Shown piece after piece: positions 51,758-59,838 of a DNA stretch of 64,000 nt. Made by a program: the position numbers and the translations under genes. This stretch comes from Modicisalibacter luteus DSM 23508. GTDB lineage: Bacteria; Pseudomonadota; Gammaproteobacteria; Pseudomonadales; Halomonadaceae. The DNA lies in assembly GCF_000378505.1 (NCBI RefSeq), contig NZ_KB899998.1, positions 62,001 to 126,000 of the forward strand, in the 5' to 3' direction. The notes under the pieces were generated by a model. The model made no database searches, had not been told where the DNA came from, and was given only the letters and a program-made list of their open reading frames with translations. Within the stretch, counting starts at the first letter, position 1. Each line of letters begins with the position of its first letter.

Positions 51758-53509
51758 TCACACCGCCTCGAGACTTACGCTACCGGCTGGGGTTCGCCAG
51801 ACCGGGCCTTCAATGAGGCTATAGTCTCGAGACTTGACGGTGTCTATAAAGTACCAGGCGGCGCGTGCCTCGGCGTGAGTGAAATCGACGATCATGAAGC
51901 CCCGCTGCGAGAGGTTGGCGTAACGCAAGTCGTCGATCAGCACCGTCAACGCCTGAGCTAGCGTATCGCTATCGAGATCGCCGAGATAACTTTCCAGTCC
52001 GGGCGAGCTGACCGAGCTCACAGCGAACTCCACGCCGACCGCCGTGCCGTCCTGGCGAGTGAGGAGTGACGCCCATGCATTGTGGGTATCGCCAGCGAGC
52101 ACCACGAGGTTGCTGCCGGCCTGCTGAAAGATCGCCAGTGTTCGCTCCCGTGCGGCGGAATAACCGTCCCAGGCATCCAGGTTGTAGGGCAGCACGGTAT
52201 CGAGGCGTGACTGCTCGCTGGCACTGAGCGTGTCGCCTTGTGCCTGTCGCTGCTTGAGTTCGATGTATTCGCTGATCAACGATTGCAGCGTACTGGCATC
52301 GGCCTTGCCGGCGTAGACCTCCTGCAGCTGCAGCAGCAATTCCGCGGGTAATGCCATGCGGGCCATCAGCACCTGTTGACCGAGTACTTGCCAGCGCAGT
52401 GAGAGGCTTTCAGTGACTGCGGACTGCAGCCACAATTGCTGTGCATCACCGAGTAGTTCGCGTGTTGGATCGGTCAGGTCGCTGACAAGCGAAGAGGTGT
52501 CAAGATGGCCGTCGCTAACAACATAGTTGGCGTAGTCGAGCTGTTCGTCACGCGCGATGATTCGAGTGTCGAGCATCTGTAATGCGACGAGGTCGCCGAA
52601 TCGGAAGCTGCGATAGATAGTCTCTTTGTCATCCTCCCTGGCCGGCCGGATAGGCAGCCACTCGAAGTAGGCCTGCAAAGCCTGATACTTCCGGGCCGTG
52701 AAATCACCTTCTCCCTCATTGTGATTCTCGGCACCACTTTCCCAGGCGTCGTTGGTGACTTCGTGATCGTCCCATACGACGATCCACGGTAGGCGGGCAT
52801 GCAGTGACTGCAGATCGGTGTCAGTACGATAGAGCGCATAGCGCTTGCGGTAGTCGGTCAGGGTCAACAGTTCCGTGGCGTTGTCCTCGGGCAGCGTGCG
52901 GCCCAATGCCTCGGCGGCGTCGGTCGCATAACCGCCCATCCCGTATTCGTAGAGGTAATCGCCTAGGTGGAGTACGGCATCAAGCATCTGGCTGTCCGCT
53001 TGGTCTGCAATCGCCGCATAGGCATGGAAATAGCCGGCTGGATAGTTGGAGCAGCTGACCACTGCCAGACGCACTTGATCGGTGGTCAGCGGTAGGGTAG
53101 CGGTGATCCCCGTCGGTGAGCTTATCCCGGCGGCACGAAACCGATAATAATAGCGCGTACCTGGCAGCAGGTTGCGAACGTCAATCTTGACGGTATAGTC
53201 GTGGGCAGCGCTGGCGGTCATCTGGCCATCGTGGGTCAGGTCAGTGAACGCGGCGTCGCGGGCGACCTCCCAATTCACGCTGATGCTGCCACCTTCATCA
53301 AGGGGAGTGATGCGTGTCCACAGCATTACGCTGTCGCTGAGCGGGTCGCCACTGGCGACGCCATGCTGGAATTCCACGACGCGGCTGTTGGCGTTCCCCG
53401 TATTGTTGCCGTCGCTATCGCTACAGCCAGTCAGGCCGAAGGAGACCGATAGCGCACCAGCTGTCAGGGTCGATACCTTGAGGAACTCGCGTCGAGTCAG
53501 AGTGGGCAT
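51758..53509 (-). CDS. phoD: PhoD-like alkaline phosphatase, Tat-exported lipoprotein
   Basis: The 583-residue enzyme hydrolyses phosphate mono- and diesters outside the cytoplasm. The N-terminus has a twin-arginine motif (TRREFLK) and a lipobox ending at Cys29 (GLTGC), so it is exported folded and lipid-anchored. An N-terminal Ig-like part is followed by the metallophosphatase core with VVSCSNYPAGYFHAY, HLGDYLYEYG, WDDHEVTND and LAGDTHNAW. Fe/Ca cofactors are known for the family. Located near ppx, but with no visible Pho box. Confidence 0.92.
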   Translation of the reverse strand: MPTLTRREFLKVSTLTAGALSVSFGLTGCSDSDGNNTGNANSRVVEFQHGVASGDPLSDSVMLWTRITPLDEGGSISVNWEVARDAAFTDLTHDGQMTASAAHDYTVKIDVRNLLPGTRYYYRFRAAGISSPTGITATLPLTTDQVRLAVVSCSNYPAGYFHAYAAIADQADSQMLDAVLHLGDYLYEYGMGGYATDAAEALGRTLPEDNATELLTLTDYRKRYALYRTDTDLQSLHARLPWIVVWDDHEVTNDAWESGAENHNEGEGDFTARKYQALQAYFEWLPIRPAREDDKETIYRSFRFGDLVALQMLDTRIIARDEQLDYANYVVSDGHLDTSSLVSDLTDPTRELLGDAQQLWLQSAVTESLSLRWQVLGQQVLMARMALPAELLLQLQEVYAGKADASTLQSLISEYIELKQRQAQGDTLSASEQSRLDTVLPYNLDAWDGYSAARERTLAIFQQAGSNLVVLAGDTHNAWASLLTRQDGTAVGVEFAVSSVSSPGLESYLGDLDSDTLAQALTVLIDDLRYANLSQRGFMIVDFTHAEARAAWYFIDTVKSRDYSLIEGPVWRTPAGSVSLEAV

Positions 53510-53643
53510 GATCGGGACCTTGAGAGTATTAGAACGTCTCGATGGTAAGGGTGACCCATGACGTCGGCGTGACTACACAAATGGCAGCCAGCCAGCACGT
53601 TGAGTGATACCCTGAGAGCATTCAATCGGACAGGAAAAGCCAC

Positions 53644-55131
53644 ATGAAATATAAGGACTTGCGCGAGTTCGTGGCGGCCCTGGAGTCGATGGGCGAGCTG
53701 CACCGCGTGAGCGCTGAGGTCGATCCCTATCTTGAAATTACCGAGATCTGCGACCGGACGCTACGAGCCTGTGGCCCGGCTTTGCTGTTCGAGAACGTCA
53801 AGGGGCACCACATGCCAGTGTTGGGCAACCTGTTCGGCACTCCCAAGCGGGTCGCGCTAGGCATGGGACAGGAGTCGGTCGAGGCATTGCGTGAGGTGGG
53901 CGAGCTGTTGGCCTTTCTCAAGGAGCCGGAGCCGCCCAAGGGATTCCGTGATGCCATCGACAAGCTGCCGGTATTCCGCCAGGTGATGAGCATGGGCCCC
54001 AAAACGCTGCGCAAGGCGCCAGTACAGGATGTCGTGCTCGAAGGTGAGGCAGTCGATCTCGATCGCATACCCATCCAGCACTGCTGGCCCGGTGACGTGG
54101 CGCCACTGGTGACTTGGGCGCTGGTGGTCACCAAGGGCCCGCACAAGGCTCGCCAGAATCTGGGAATCTACCGCCAGCAGAAGCTTGGCAAGAATCGGCT
54201 GATCATGCGCTGGTTGTCACATCGCGGCGGAGCGCTGGACTTTCAGGAGTGGCAGCAGGTCCATCCCGGCGAGCCGTTTCCGGTTGCCGTGGCACTGGGG
54301 GCCGATCCGGCGACCATTCTCGGTGCGGTGACGCCCGTACCGGACACGCTCTCGGAATACGCCTTCGCCGGGCTGCTCCGAGGCTCGCGGACCGAGCTGG
54401 TCAAGTGCGGGCATGCCGATCTCGAGGTGCCGGCCTCCAGCGAGATCGTACTGGAAGGTTTCATCTATCCCGACGATACCGCCCCGGAAGGCCCCTACGG
54501 AGACCACACCGGTTACTACAATGAGGTCGAGACCTTCCCGGTCTTTACTGTCGAGCGCATCACGCATCGTCGCGATCCCATCTATCATTCGACCTATACC
54601 GGCCGCCCCCCGGACGAGCCCGCAATCCTTGGGCTGGCGCTCAACGAGGTCTTCGTGCCGATCCTGCGCAAGCAGTTCCCCGAAATCGTCGATTTTTACC
54701 TCCCGCCCGAGGGATGCTCCTATCGCATGGCAGTGGTAACCATGAAGAAACAGTATCCTGGCCACGCCAAGCGGGTGATGATGGGCGTCTGGAGCTTCCT
54801 GCGCCAGTTCATGTACACGAAATTCGTGATCGTGCTCGACGACGATGTCGATGCCCGTCAATGGGAAGACGTGATCTGGGCCATTACCACGCGCATGGAC
54901 CCGGCACGTGATACGGTAATGGTGGAGAACACACCCATCGATTATCTTGATTTCGCTTCACCGGTGGCCGGGTTGGGTTCGAAGATGGGGCTCGACGCCA
55001 CCGCCAAGTGGCCCGGTGAAACCGAGCGCGAATGGGGCACACCCATCGTCATGGATGCCGAAGTCAGGGCCCGTGTCGATGACCGCTGGGACGAGTTGGG
55101 CATTCCGTTGCCCGCTGCGACGCATCGCTGA
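53644..55131 (+). CDS. ubiD: 3-octaprenyl-4-hydroxybenzoate carboxy-lyase
   Basis: The 495-residue decarboxylase of ubiquinone synthesis uses prenylated FMN made by UbiX. It starts [14 protein letters not shown], like E. coli UbiD (497), and has the conserved [19 protein letters not shown] and [11 protein letters not shown] stretches. The flavin reductase gene follows in 30 bases, the same pairing as ubiD-fre in E. coli. Confidence 0.96.
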   Translation: MKYKDLREFVAALESMGELHRVSAEVDPYLEITEICDRTLRACGPALLFENVKGHHMPVLGNLFGTPKRVALGMGQESVEALREVGELLAFLKEPEPPKGFRDAIDKLPVFRQVMSMGPKTLRKAPVQDVVLEGEAVDLDRIPIQHCWPGDVAPLVTWALVVTKGPHKARQNLGIYRQQKLGKNRLIMRWLSHRGGALDFQEWQQVHPGEPFPVAVALGADPATILGAVTPVPDTLSEYAFAGLLRGSRTELVKCGHADLEVPASSEIVLEGFIYPDDTAPEGPYGDHTGYYNEVETFPVFTVERITHRRDPIYHSTYTGRPPDEPAILGLALNEVFVPILRKQFPEIVDFYLPPEGCSYRMAVVTMKKQYPGHAKRVMMGVWSFLRQFMYTKFVIVLDDDVDARQWEDVIWAITTRMDPARDTVMVENTPIDYLDFASPVAGLGSKMGLDATAKWPGETEREWGTPIVMDAEVRARVDDRWDELGIPLPAATHR

Positions 55132-55161
55132 TGCTCCCCGATCTAGCCATTTGAGGAAAGC

Positions 55162-55956
55162 ATGACGCCAAGGACCCTGACCTGCCGGGTCATCTCGGTA
55201 GAGGACCTGACACCCGATGTCTTTCGCGTGCAACTGGAAGGCCGCAGCGAAGCGGTTGCCCACGCACCTGGACAATATCTCGAGCTGCTGCTCGATGACC
55301 AGACCTGGGTCCCGTTCTCCATCGCCAATGCCCACCGTGGCGACGGTACCATCGAGCTGCATATCCAGCACTGGCCGGAGCGTTCCAATTCGCAGCGCAT
55401 GCGAGAGCTGATCCAGCAGTCGCAGCGGCTGACGATTCGCATGCCCAGCGGCGAATGTGTGCTGGATACAACAAGTGGGCGACCGATGCTGATGGTGGCG
55501 GCGGGGACCGGGTTCGCCCAGATGAAAGCCCTGCTCGAGGCAGCCTTCGCGGCCAACCGTGACCTGCCGGTCTCATTCTGGTGGGCGGTGCGTGAGCGTC
55601 GCGATTTCTATCTGGAGGCGCTGGCCCGCGAGTGGGCCGAGACGCATCCCAACTTCACGTTCCATGCCGTTTCGGAAACGCCGCTGGATGACGATTTTGC
55701 TGGGCCTCGCATCCATGCCCATCTCGGTCGTATCGATGAGGCGCTGGCAGCGACGCTCTCGGACGTTTCTGGCCATGACGTCTACCTGTCCGGCTCTCCG
55801 GGGATGGTCTATGCCTGTGTCGATGCATTGGCTCCGCGAGGGCTCGACGCGGCCCGCGTGCGCTCCGATGTCTTCGCCTACGCGCCGCGCGATCCTCTGA
55901 TCCAGGTAGCCGACGACACTTCAGGAGACGATGTCGCTCGGGAGGACCGATCATGA
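55162..55956 (+). CDS. NAD(P)H-flavin reductase, Fre-like
   Basis: The 264-residue protein has a ferredoxin-reductase fold: FAD/FMN-binding barrel with VPFSIANAH (about residues 51-59, equivalent to RPFSxAS) and an NAD(P)-binding half with AAGTGFAQMKALLE. It lacks an iron-sulfur domain, as expected for Fre. Reduced flavin from such enzymes supports the UbiX/UbiD system and other reactions; that link is inference from adjacency. About 30 residues longer than E. coli Fre at the C-terminus, with a polar acidic tail. Confidence 0.85.
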   Translation: MTPRTLTCRVISVEDLTPDVFRVQLEGRSEAVAHAPGQYLELLLDDQTWVPFSIANAHRGDGTIELHIQHWPERSNSQRMRELIQQSQRLTIRMPSGECVLDTTSGRPMLMVAAGTGFAQMKALLEAAFAANRDLPVSFWWAVRERRDFYLEALAREWAETHPNFTFHAVSETPLDDDFAGPRIHAHLGRIDEALAATLSDVSGHDVYLSGSPGMVYACVDALAPRGLDAARVRSDVFAYAPRDPLIQVADDTSGDDVAREDRS

Positions 55957-56666
55957 GCGCCTCGCCGATTCTGATCACCGGAGGTGCCCAGCGCCTGGGA
56001 CGTCACTGTGCCGAGCGCTTGGTCGACGATGGTCACGACGTCATCATCACCTACCGCCGTGAACGTGCCGAACTCGACGTGTTGCGCCAACGGGGGATTG
56101 TCACGCTGCGAGCGGATTTCTCCAGCGAGGCCGGTATCCTCGATTTCATCGACCACTTGAAATCGCAGATTCGCTCGCTACGTGCCATCGTGCACAATGC
56201 CAGCGACTGGGCGCCGGACTCGAGCGGCGAGGATGCCGGAATCAACTTCGAGCGCCTGTTCCGGGTGCATATGCAAGCCCCCTACCTGATCAACCTGCAT
56301 TGCCGTGAGTTGCTCAATGCCTGCAGCGAGCCCCAGCGCGACATTGTGCACATGACCGACTACGTGGCCGGCACGGGATCGAAGAAGCACGCTGCCTATG
56401 CCGCCACCAAGGCAGGCCTGGAAAACCTCACGCTGTCGTTCGCTGCGATGTTTGCGCCTGACATCCAGGTCAACGCCATCGCCCCGGCACTGATCATGCT
56501 CAACGAAGGTGATGACGAGGCTTACGCCGCCAAGGCGAGGGCCAAGTCGGCTATGGCGATGGTGCCCGGGCCGGGCGTGATCTACCAGAGCCTGCGCTAT
56601 CTGCTCGATAATCGTTATGTGACCGGCATTACCCTGCCTGTAGATGGTGGGCGCCACCTGCGCTGA
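55953..56666 (+). CDS. folM: dihydromonapterin reductase FolM
   Basis: The 237-residue short-chain dehydrogenase reduces dihydromonapterin (and weakly dihydrofolate) with NADPH. It has ILITGGAQRLG (cofactor), the NAS motif IVHNASDWAP, the catalytic YAATKAGLEN and a VTGITLPVDGGRHLR end, close to E. coli FolM. Its ATG overlaps the flavin reductase stop as ATGA, so it is the third gene of the ubiD unit. Confidence 0.9.
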   Translation: MSASPILITGGAQRLGRHCAERLVDDGHDVIITYRRERAELDVLRQRGIVTLRADFSSEAGILDFIDHLKSQIRSLRAIVHNASDWAPDSSGEDAGINFERLFRVHMQAPYLINLHCRELLNACSEPQRDIVHMTDYVAGTGSKKHAAYAATKAGLENLTLSFAAMFAPDIQVNAIAPALIMLNEGDDEAYAAKARAKSAMAMVPGPGVIYQSLRYLLDNRYVTGITLPVDGGRHLR

Positions 56667-56734
56667 GTCTGCGCTCGGTGTTGGTGTGCGCTAGGATGCA
56701 GTCATTCTTTCACGATTACGTTGGAGACAATGGC

Positions 56735-56863
56735 ATGGCTGAATACGACCCCAATTTCAAGGACACTAGCGGTTTCATGACGCTCTTTCTGGGACTGGTC
56801 GTGCTAGTCGGCATGAGTTGTCTGCCGGCGACCATCGTCTGGGTCAAATATTTCGGGCTGTAA
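56735..56863 (+). CDS. 42-residue single-span membrane protein
   Basis: The frame MAEYDPNFKDTSGF... encodes a short acidic N-terminus and one hydrophobic helix (about residues 14-37) ending KYFGL. GGAGAC sits eight bases before the ATG. I do not know the family. It follows folM by 68 bases and ends about 20 bases before the promoter of the aromatic leader region. A longer frame exists upstream, but it lacks a ribosome-binding site at its start. Confidence 0.65.
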   Translation: MAEYDPNFKDTSGFMTLFLGLVVLVGMSCLPATIVWVKYFGL

Positions 56864-56881
56864 CGTTGACCTGGGGCGGGG

Positions 56882-56909
56882 TTGCCAAACGGCATCATCC
56901 GTGTAGGAT
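56882..56909 (+). promoter_or_regulatory. sigma-70 promoter of the aromatic leader-aroF unit
   Basis: TTGCCA and TAGGAT are 16 bases apart. The predicted start is near 56916, giving a 45-base 5' UTR before the first leader peptide. It lies downstream of the 42-residue membrane gene and upstream of both leader peptides, the position expected of an attenuated operon. Confidence 0.6.
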
Positions 56910-56960
56910 GAAAACTACGCTGAGTGATACGCCCTTAGCACACTAAACTCGGAGACGACC

Positions 56961-57098
56961 ATGTCCGCCATTTCCGCCGCACACACAATCGTTGCCCAGC
57001 CTTCGCTGGTGGGTATGCGTGCGTGCCGTTGGGCAGGTTATGGCTATTGGTATTGGTTTAGTCGCGGTGCGCCCGGCGGTCCGGCCAAGATGGCCTGA
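56961..57098 (+). CDS. first aromatic leader peptide (45 residues)
   Basis: The frame begins MSAISAAHTIVAQPSLVGMR and then has Trp24, Tyr27, Tyr29, Trp30, Tyr31, Trp32, Phe33: seven aromatic residues in ten. It ends APGGPAKMA. GGAG lies six bases before the ATG. A peptide of this kind, directly followed by an intrinsic terminator and before an aromatic biosynthesis gene, is the standard form of an attenuator leader: ribosomes would stall there when charged tRNA-Trp, -Tyr or -Phe is scarce. The peptide itself needs no function. Confidence 0.82.
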   Translation: MSAISAAHTIVAQPSLVGMRACRWAGYGYWYWFSRGAPGGPAKMA

Positions 57099-57133
57099 GC
57101 CAAGAGGCGCACCCTGACCAGCAGGGTTGCCTC
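57066..57133 (+). promoter_or_regulatory. mutually exclusive RNA helices behind the first leader peptide
   Basis: Segment A (57066-57073, GGTGCGCC) is exactly complementary to bases inside segment B (57106-57113, GGCGCACC). Segment B (57104-57116) also pairs with segment C (57122-57133) as GAGGC/GCCTC plus CCCTG/CAGGG. A lies 7 to 25 bases after the aromatic codons, where a stalled ribosome could cover it. A:B and B:C cannot coexist, which is the switch logic of attenuators. Pairings were found by eye; energies were not computed. Confidence 0.6.
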
Positions 57134-57138
57134 CATTC

Positions 57139-57179
57139 AAAACCCCCGGTCGGCAACCCGATCGGGGGTTTTCGTTTAG
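57139..57179 (+). terminator. intrinsic terminator between the two leader peptides
   Basis: AAAACCCCCGGTC and GATCGGGGGTTTT form a 13-bp stem (one G-T) around the 8-base loop GGCAACCC, followed by TTTTCGTTT. The loop is perfectly complementary to GGGTTGCC (57124-57131), the 3' arm of the preceding hairpin. Termination here would stop RNA polymerase before the second leader and aroF. Confidence 0.88.
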
Positions 57180-57220
57180 TACCACAGCACGTTTCACGTT
57201 CTCGATAAGGAGCCAGGCAA

Positions 57221-57379
57221 ATGACCACCGCACCCGTCGTCCTCACCACGTATGGCAAGAACTATTACGGCTATGGCGAAGGGTATTGGCGATTTAGCGT
57301 CGCCCGGTCGGTCCAGTCAGCCGCCTCCGGCCGGGGCATTCTGGGTGGCACACGACAATCACGATGTCTTGATAAATAG
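57221..57379 (+). CDS. second aromatic leader peptide (52 residues)
   Basis: The frame begins MTTAPVVLTT and then has Tyr11, Tyr15, Tyr16, Tyr18, Tyr22, Trp23 and Phe25. AAGGAG is eight bases before the ATG. It ends 38 bases before aroF. It shares ordered sequence blocks with leader 1 (TATTGG, TTTAG, CGCCCGG, CGGTCC), so the two probably arose by duplication. There is no terminator after it, so any control must act on translation or on Rho. The Tyr bias fits the Tyr-type DAHP synthase downstream. Confidence 0.8.
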   Translation: MTTAPVVLTTYGKNYYGYGEGYWRFSVARSVQSAASGRGILGGTRQSRCLDK

Positions 57380-57413
57380 TGACGCTCGCTACGGTGAGCC
57401 AGCCAGGAAATGC
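57336..57413 (+). promoter_or_regulatory. possible anti-Shine-Dalgarno helix controlling aroF
   Basis: GCATTCTGGGTGGC (57336-57349, inside leader peptide 2) can pair with GCCAGCCAGGAAATGC (57398-57413), forming 13 base pairs with two single-base bulges and one mismatch. The second strand contains AGGAA, the aroF ribosome-binding site. Part of the first strand (57341-57346) could instead pair with GTCCAG (57311-57316). A ribosome stalled in the Tyr cluster or passing through would change which pairing forms. Found by eye only. Confidence 0.5.
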
Positions 57414-57417
57414 AACC

Positions 57418-58488
57418 ATGACTGCTTCATTGCCCCAGCTCGAACCCCTGCTCGACCCCACCCCCACCCGCCAGAACGAGAATATCCTGCCAAGCCCGGT
57501 CGAACTGCGCCGGCAGGTCCCGCTCGATGGCGAACTGCGGCAAACCATTGCCCAACATCGCCAAGCCATCCAGGCCATACTCGATGGTAAAGATGAGCGT
57601 CTGTTAGTGGTGGTCGGCCCCTGTTCCGTTCACGATCCGCGTGCCGCGCTGGAGTACGCGGAACGCTTGGCGGCCCTGTCCCGTCGCGTCGAGGATCGCC
57701 TGCTACTAGTGATGCGCGTCTATGTCGAGAAGCCGCGCACCACGGTGGGCTGGAAGGGACTGGCCTACGATCCGCATTTGGATGGTAGCGATGACATGGC
57801 TCATGGCCTGGCCCTGTCGCGTCGACTGATGCGCGATGTCGCGGCCCTGGGCCTGCCGGTCGCCACCGAGTTGCTTCAACCGATGGCGGCGGCCTACTTC
57901 GATGACCTGCTTGCCTGGGCGGCAATCGGGGCACGGACCACCGAGTCGCAGATCCATCGTGAGATGGCCAGTGGGCTGGAGGCGATCGTCGGTTTCAAGA
58001 ACGCCACGCATGGCGGGGTTGGGGTGGCCATCGACGCCATGCGCGCCGCCGCTCAGGGGCATCGCCACTTCGGGATGGATTTACATGGCCGGCCGGTGAT
58101 GCACGAGACGCAGGGCAATCCGCATACACATATCGTGCTGCGTGGCGGTGATGGCGGTCCCAACTACGATGCCGAGAGTGTCGTCGACTGTCGGCGGCAA
58201 CTGGAAGGGGCCGGCCTGCGGCCCAACCTGATGGTCGACTGCAGCCATGCCAACTCGCGCAAGGATCATCGGCGCCAGAGCGAGGTCCTGCTCGATGTGC
58301 TGGCGCAGCGTCTGGCCGGTGAGACCGCGCTCATCGGTGTCATGCTTGAGAGTCATCTCAACGAAGGCAAGCAGGCGCTCGACCTGGAGGCGCTTCGTTA
58401 CGGTGTCTCGGTAACTGATGCCTGTCTGGGATGGGAGACCACCGAACATCTGCTCGATCATGCGGCGGCCCGTCTGCGCGATCAATAA
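57418..58488 (+). CDS. aroF: 3-deoxy-7-phosphoheptulonate (DAHP) synthase, AroF-like
   Basis: The 356-residue class I enzyme joins phosphoenolpyruvate and erythrose 4-phosphate, the first step of aromatic synthesis. It has LLVVVGPCSVHDP, KPRTTVGWKGL, IGARTTESQIHRE and GFKNATHGG. Length and stretches such as MRAAAQ-HR, TQGNP-HIVLRGG and AGLRPNLMVDCSHANS resemble E. coli AroF, the Tyr-sensitive isozyme, more than AroG or AroH (comparison from memory). The ATG with AGGAA eight bases upstream was chosen over a GTG overlapping the leader stop. Confidence 0.92.
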   Translation: MTASLPQLEPLLDPTPTRQNENILPSPVELRRQVPLDGELRQTIAQHRQAIQAILDGKDERLLVVVGPCSVHDPRAALEYAERLAALSRRVEDRLLLVMRVYVEKPRTTVGWKGLAYDPHLDGSDDMAHGLALSRRLMRDVAALGLPVATELLQPMAAAYFDDLLAWAAIGARTTESQIHREMASGLEAIVGFKNATHGGVGVAIDAMRAAAQGHRHFGMDLHGRPVMHETQGNPHTHIVLRGGDGGPNYDAESVVDCRRQLEGAGLRPNLMVDCSHANSRKDHRRQSEVLLDVLAQRLAGETALIGVMLESHLNEGKQALDLEALRYGVSVTDACLGWETTEHLLDHAAARLRDQ

Positions 58489-58517
58489 TACTAGCCGTTC
58501 AGGAGGAACTGCCCGGC

Positions 58518-59033
58518 ATGCGTTTTCGTTTCGAGACCCACGATCCTGCACAGTACCGCCGCAAGGCGAAGTTCATGGCGGTGATCGTGGCCGGGCAGTT
58601 CATTATCTTTGGGTTGCTGTTTTCCCAGTTGCTGACGTCCCGCTTCGGCTCTAGCCTGGGCATGAACGCGCTTGGCGTGCTGCTCGGGCTATTGGCGACC
58701 AGCGTCGTCGTCGCCGTGCTGCGCGATCGGCCTGGGATGCGTGACCAGCGCTACGCTTGGGAGCTCAAACGTCAACTTTCCCGGGTCAGTGCCCATCTGC
58801 CGGCCTTGCGCCAGGCGGGGCTTGAGCAACATGATCCGCAGGCGCTGGATTTGCTGGCGTTCTACCATCAGGGCATGCAACAACTCGCTGACCTTAACGG
58901 CAGAACGTTCGACGATGATAGCGAGCGCTTGGCTGAGCGTCTGCGGGTACGTCAGGCTCGCGAGGAATGCCAGCTTCCCGAAGAGGTCGATGATGTCGAC
59001 CTCAAAACACTGGAGGCATTTCGCCCAGCTTAG
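58518..59033 (+). CDS. DUF3087 family membrane protein
   Basis: The 171-residue protein has two hydrophobic helices (about residues 17-38 and 45-65) and a cytoplasmic helical C-terminal domain (70-171) with LKRQLSRVSAHLPALRQAG. It matches DUF3087 in its start (MRFRFETHDPAQYRRKAKF) and spacing. Function unknown. It follows aroF by 29 bases behind AGGAGGA, so it may share the attenuated transcript. Confidence 0.78.
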   Translation: MRFRFETHDPAQYRRKAKFMAVIVAGQFIIFGLLFSQLLTSRFGSSLGMNALGVLLGLLATSVVVAVLRDRPGMRDQRYAWELKRQLSRVSAHLPALRQAGLEQHDPQALDLLAFYHQGMQQLADLNGRTFDDDSERLAERLRVRQAREECQLPEEVDDVDLKTLEAFRPA

Positions 59034-59034
59034 C

Positions 59035-59796
59035 TCAGGAAATAACGGCACCTGAATGCAAGGGGGACACAGGAAACTTGGCGGAGCCATCCTGATGCCA
59101 ATCGGACCAACCATTGAATCTCAATGGCTTTTCCTCCTCCAACTGCGTTAGCCGACGGGACCAATCCAGCTTGAGTCTTTCCAGATGCGCTCGGAAGCTA
59201 GCCTCGGCTTGGTAGGAAAGCCCGCCGCCCTGAATGCCGTGGGAGAGAAAAGGCGAAAGAACGTCATAGCCCATGTAATACAGCGAATAGTGAATTGGCC
59301 ACATAAGCCGCTCGATATCGCCTCCGCGCCCGCCGGGACCGAAGGCTGTCTGCGGCGCCCCGGTCGTGACCGAGCATATGGCCCGCCGTCCACGAAAATG
59401 CCCTTGATCGTAGCGCTGCCGCCCGGTGTATAGCCCGCCATAAACAAACACTCGATCGAACCAGCCCTTCAACATGGCGGGCTGCGCATGCCACCACAAC
59501 GGAAACTGAAAAATCAGCAAGTCGGCCCGTTCCAGCCGGCTTATCTCCCGTTTTACATCTGCCGGGAGCCGGTCATGGTCGCTGGCGCTACGTTGCTCGG
59601 TAAGGGCGGAAAAGTAAACGGGGTCCTGTCGATGCGGATAGTGTTGCGGGCCTTCGACGGGATCGAAGCCTTCGGCATAGAGATCGGACACCTCCACATG
59701 ATGGCCCTGCGCCTGCAGCGTGTCGATGGCGATATTCTTCAATCCCGCATTGAGCGAGTCGGGCTCGGGGTGGCTGTGGACAATGAGGACGTTCAT
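59035..59796 (-). CDS. NAD(P)H-dependent quinone oxidoreductase, flavodoxin-like
   Basis: The 253-residue protein of the NQO1/KefF/MdaB group starts MNVLIVHSHPEPDSLNAGLK and contains DLLIFQFPLWWHAQPAMLKGWFDRVF, the FMN-binding signature, and VTTGAP. Such enzymes reduce quinones or nitro compounds with two electrons. AGGAGA lies six bases before the ATG. It is divergent from a LysR gene in an 89-base gap, the arrangement of a LysR regulator and its target. Confidence 0.88.
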   Translation of the reverse strand: MNVLIVHSHPEPDSLNAGLKNIAIDTLQAQGHHVEVSDLYAEGFDPVEGPQHYPHRQDPVYFSALTEQRSASDHDRLPADVKREISRLERADLLIFQFPLWWHAQPAMLKGWFDRVFVYGGLYTGRQRYDQGHFRGRRAICSVTTGAPQTAFGPGGRGGDIERLMWPIHYSLYYMGYDVLSPFLSHGIQGGGLSYQAEASFRAHLERLKLDWSRRLTQLEEEKPLRFNGWSDWHQDGSAKFPVSPLHSGAVIS

Positions 59797-59838
59797 GGCT
59801 GTCTCCTGGTGGGTGCGATGCATGTCCTCACGGTATCC

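Noticed and set aside
56935-56949. TTAG-N4-CTAA mini-dyad before leader peptide 1 as a TrpR or TyrR operator
   Set aside because: The arms are only four bases and do not match the TrpR CTAG core or the TyrR TGTA-N6-TTTACA pattern.
56943-57590. Alternative frames over the aromatic leader region (minus strand 56943-57233 and 57294-57578; plus strand 57252-57590)
   Set aside because: None has a ribosome-binding site with conserved features, and they run through the terminator or into aroF. The two leader frames have proper sites and aromatic clusters.
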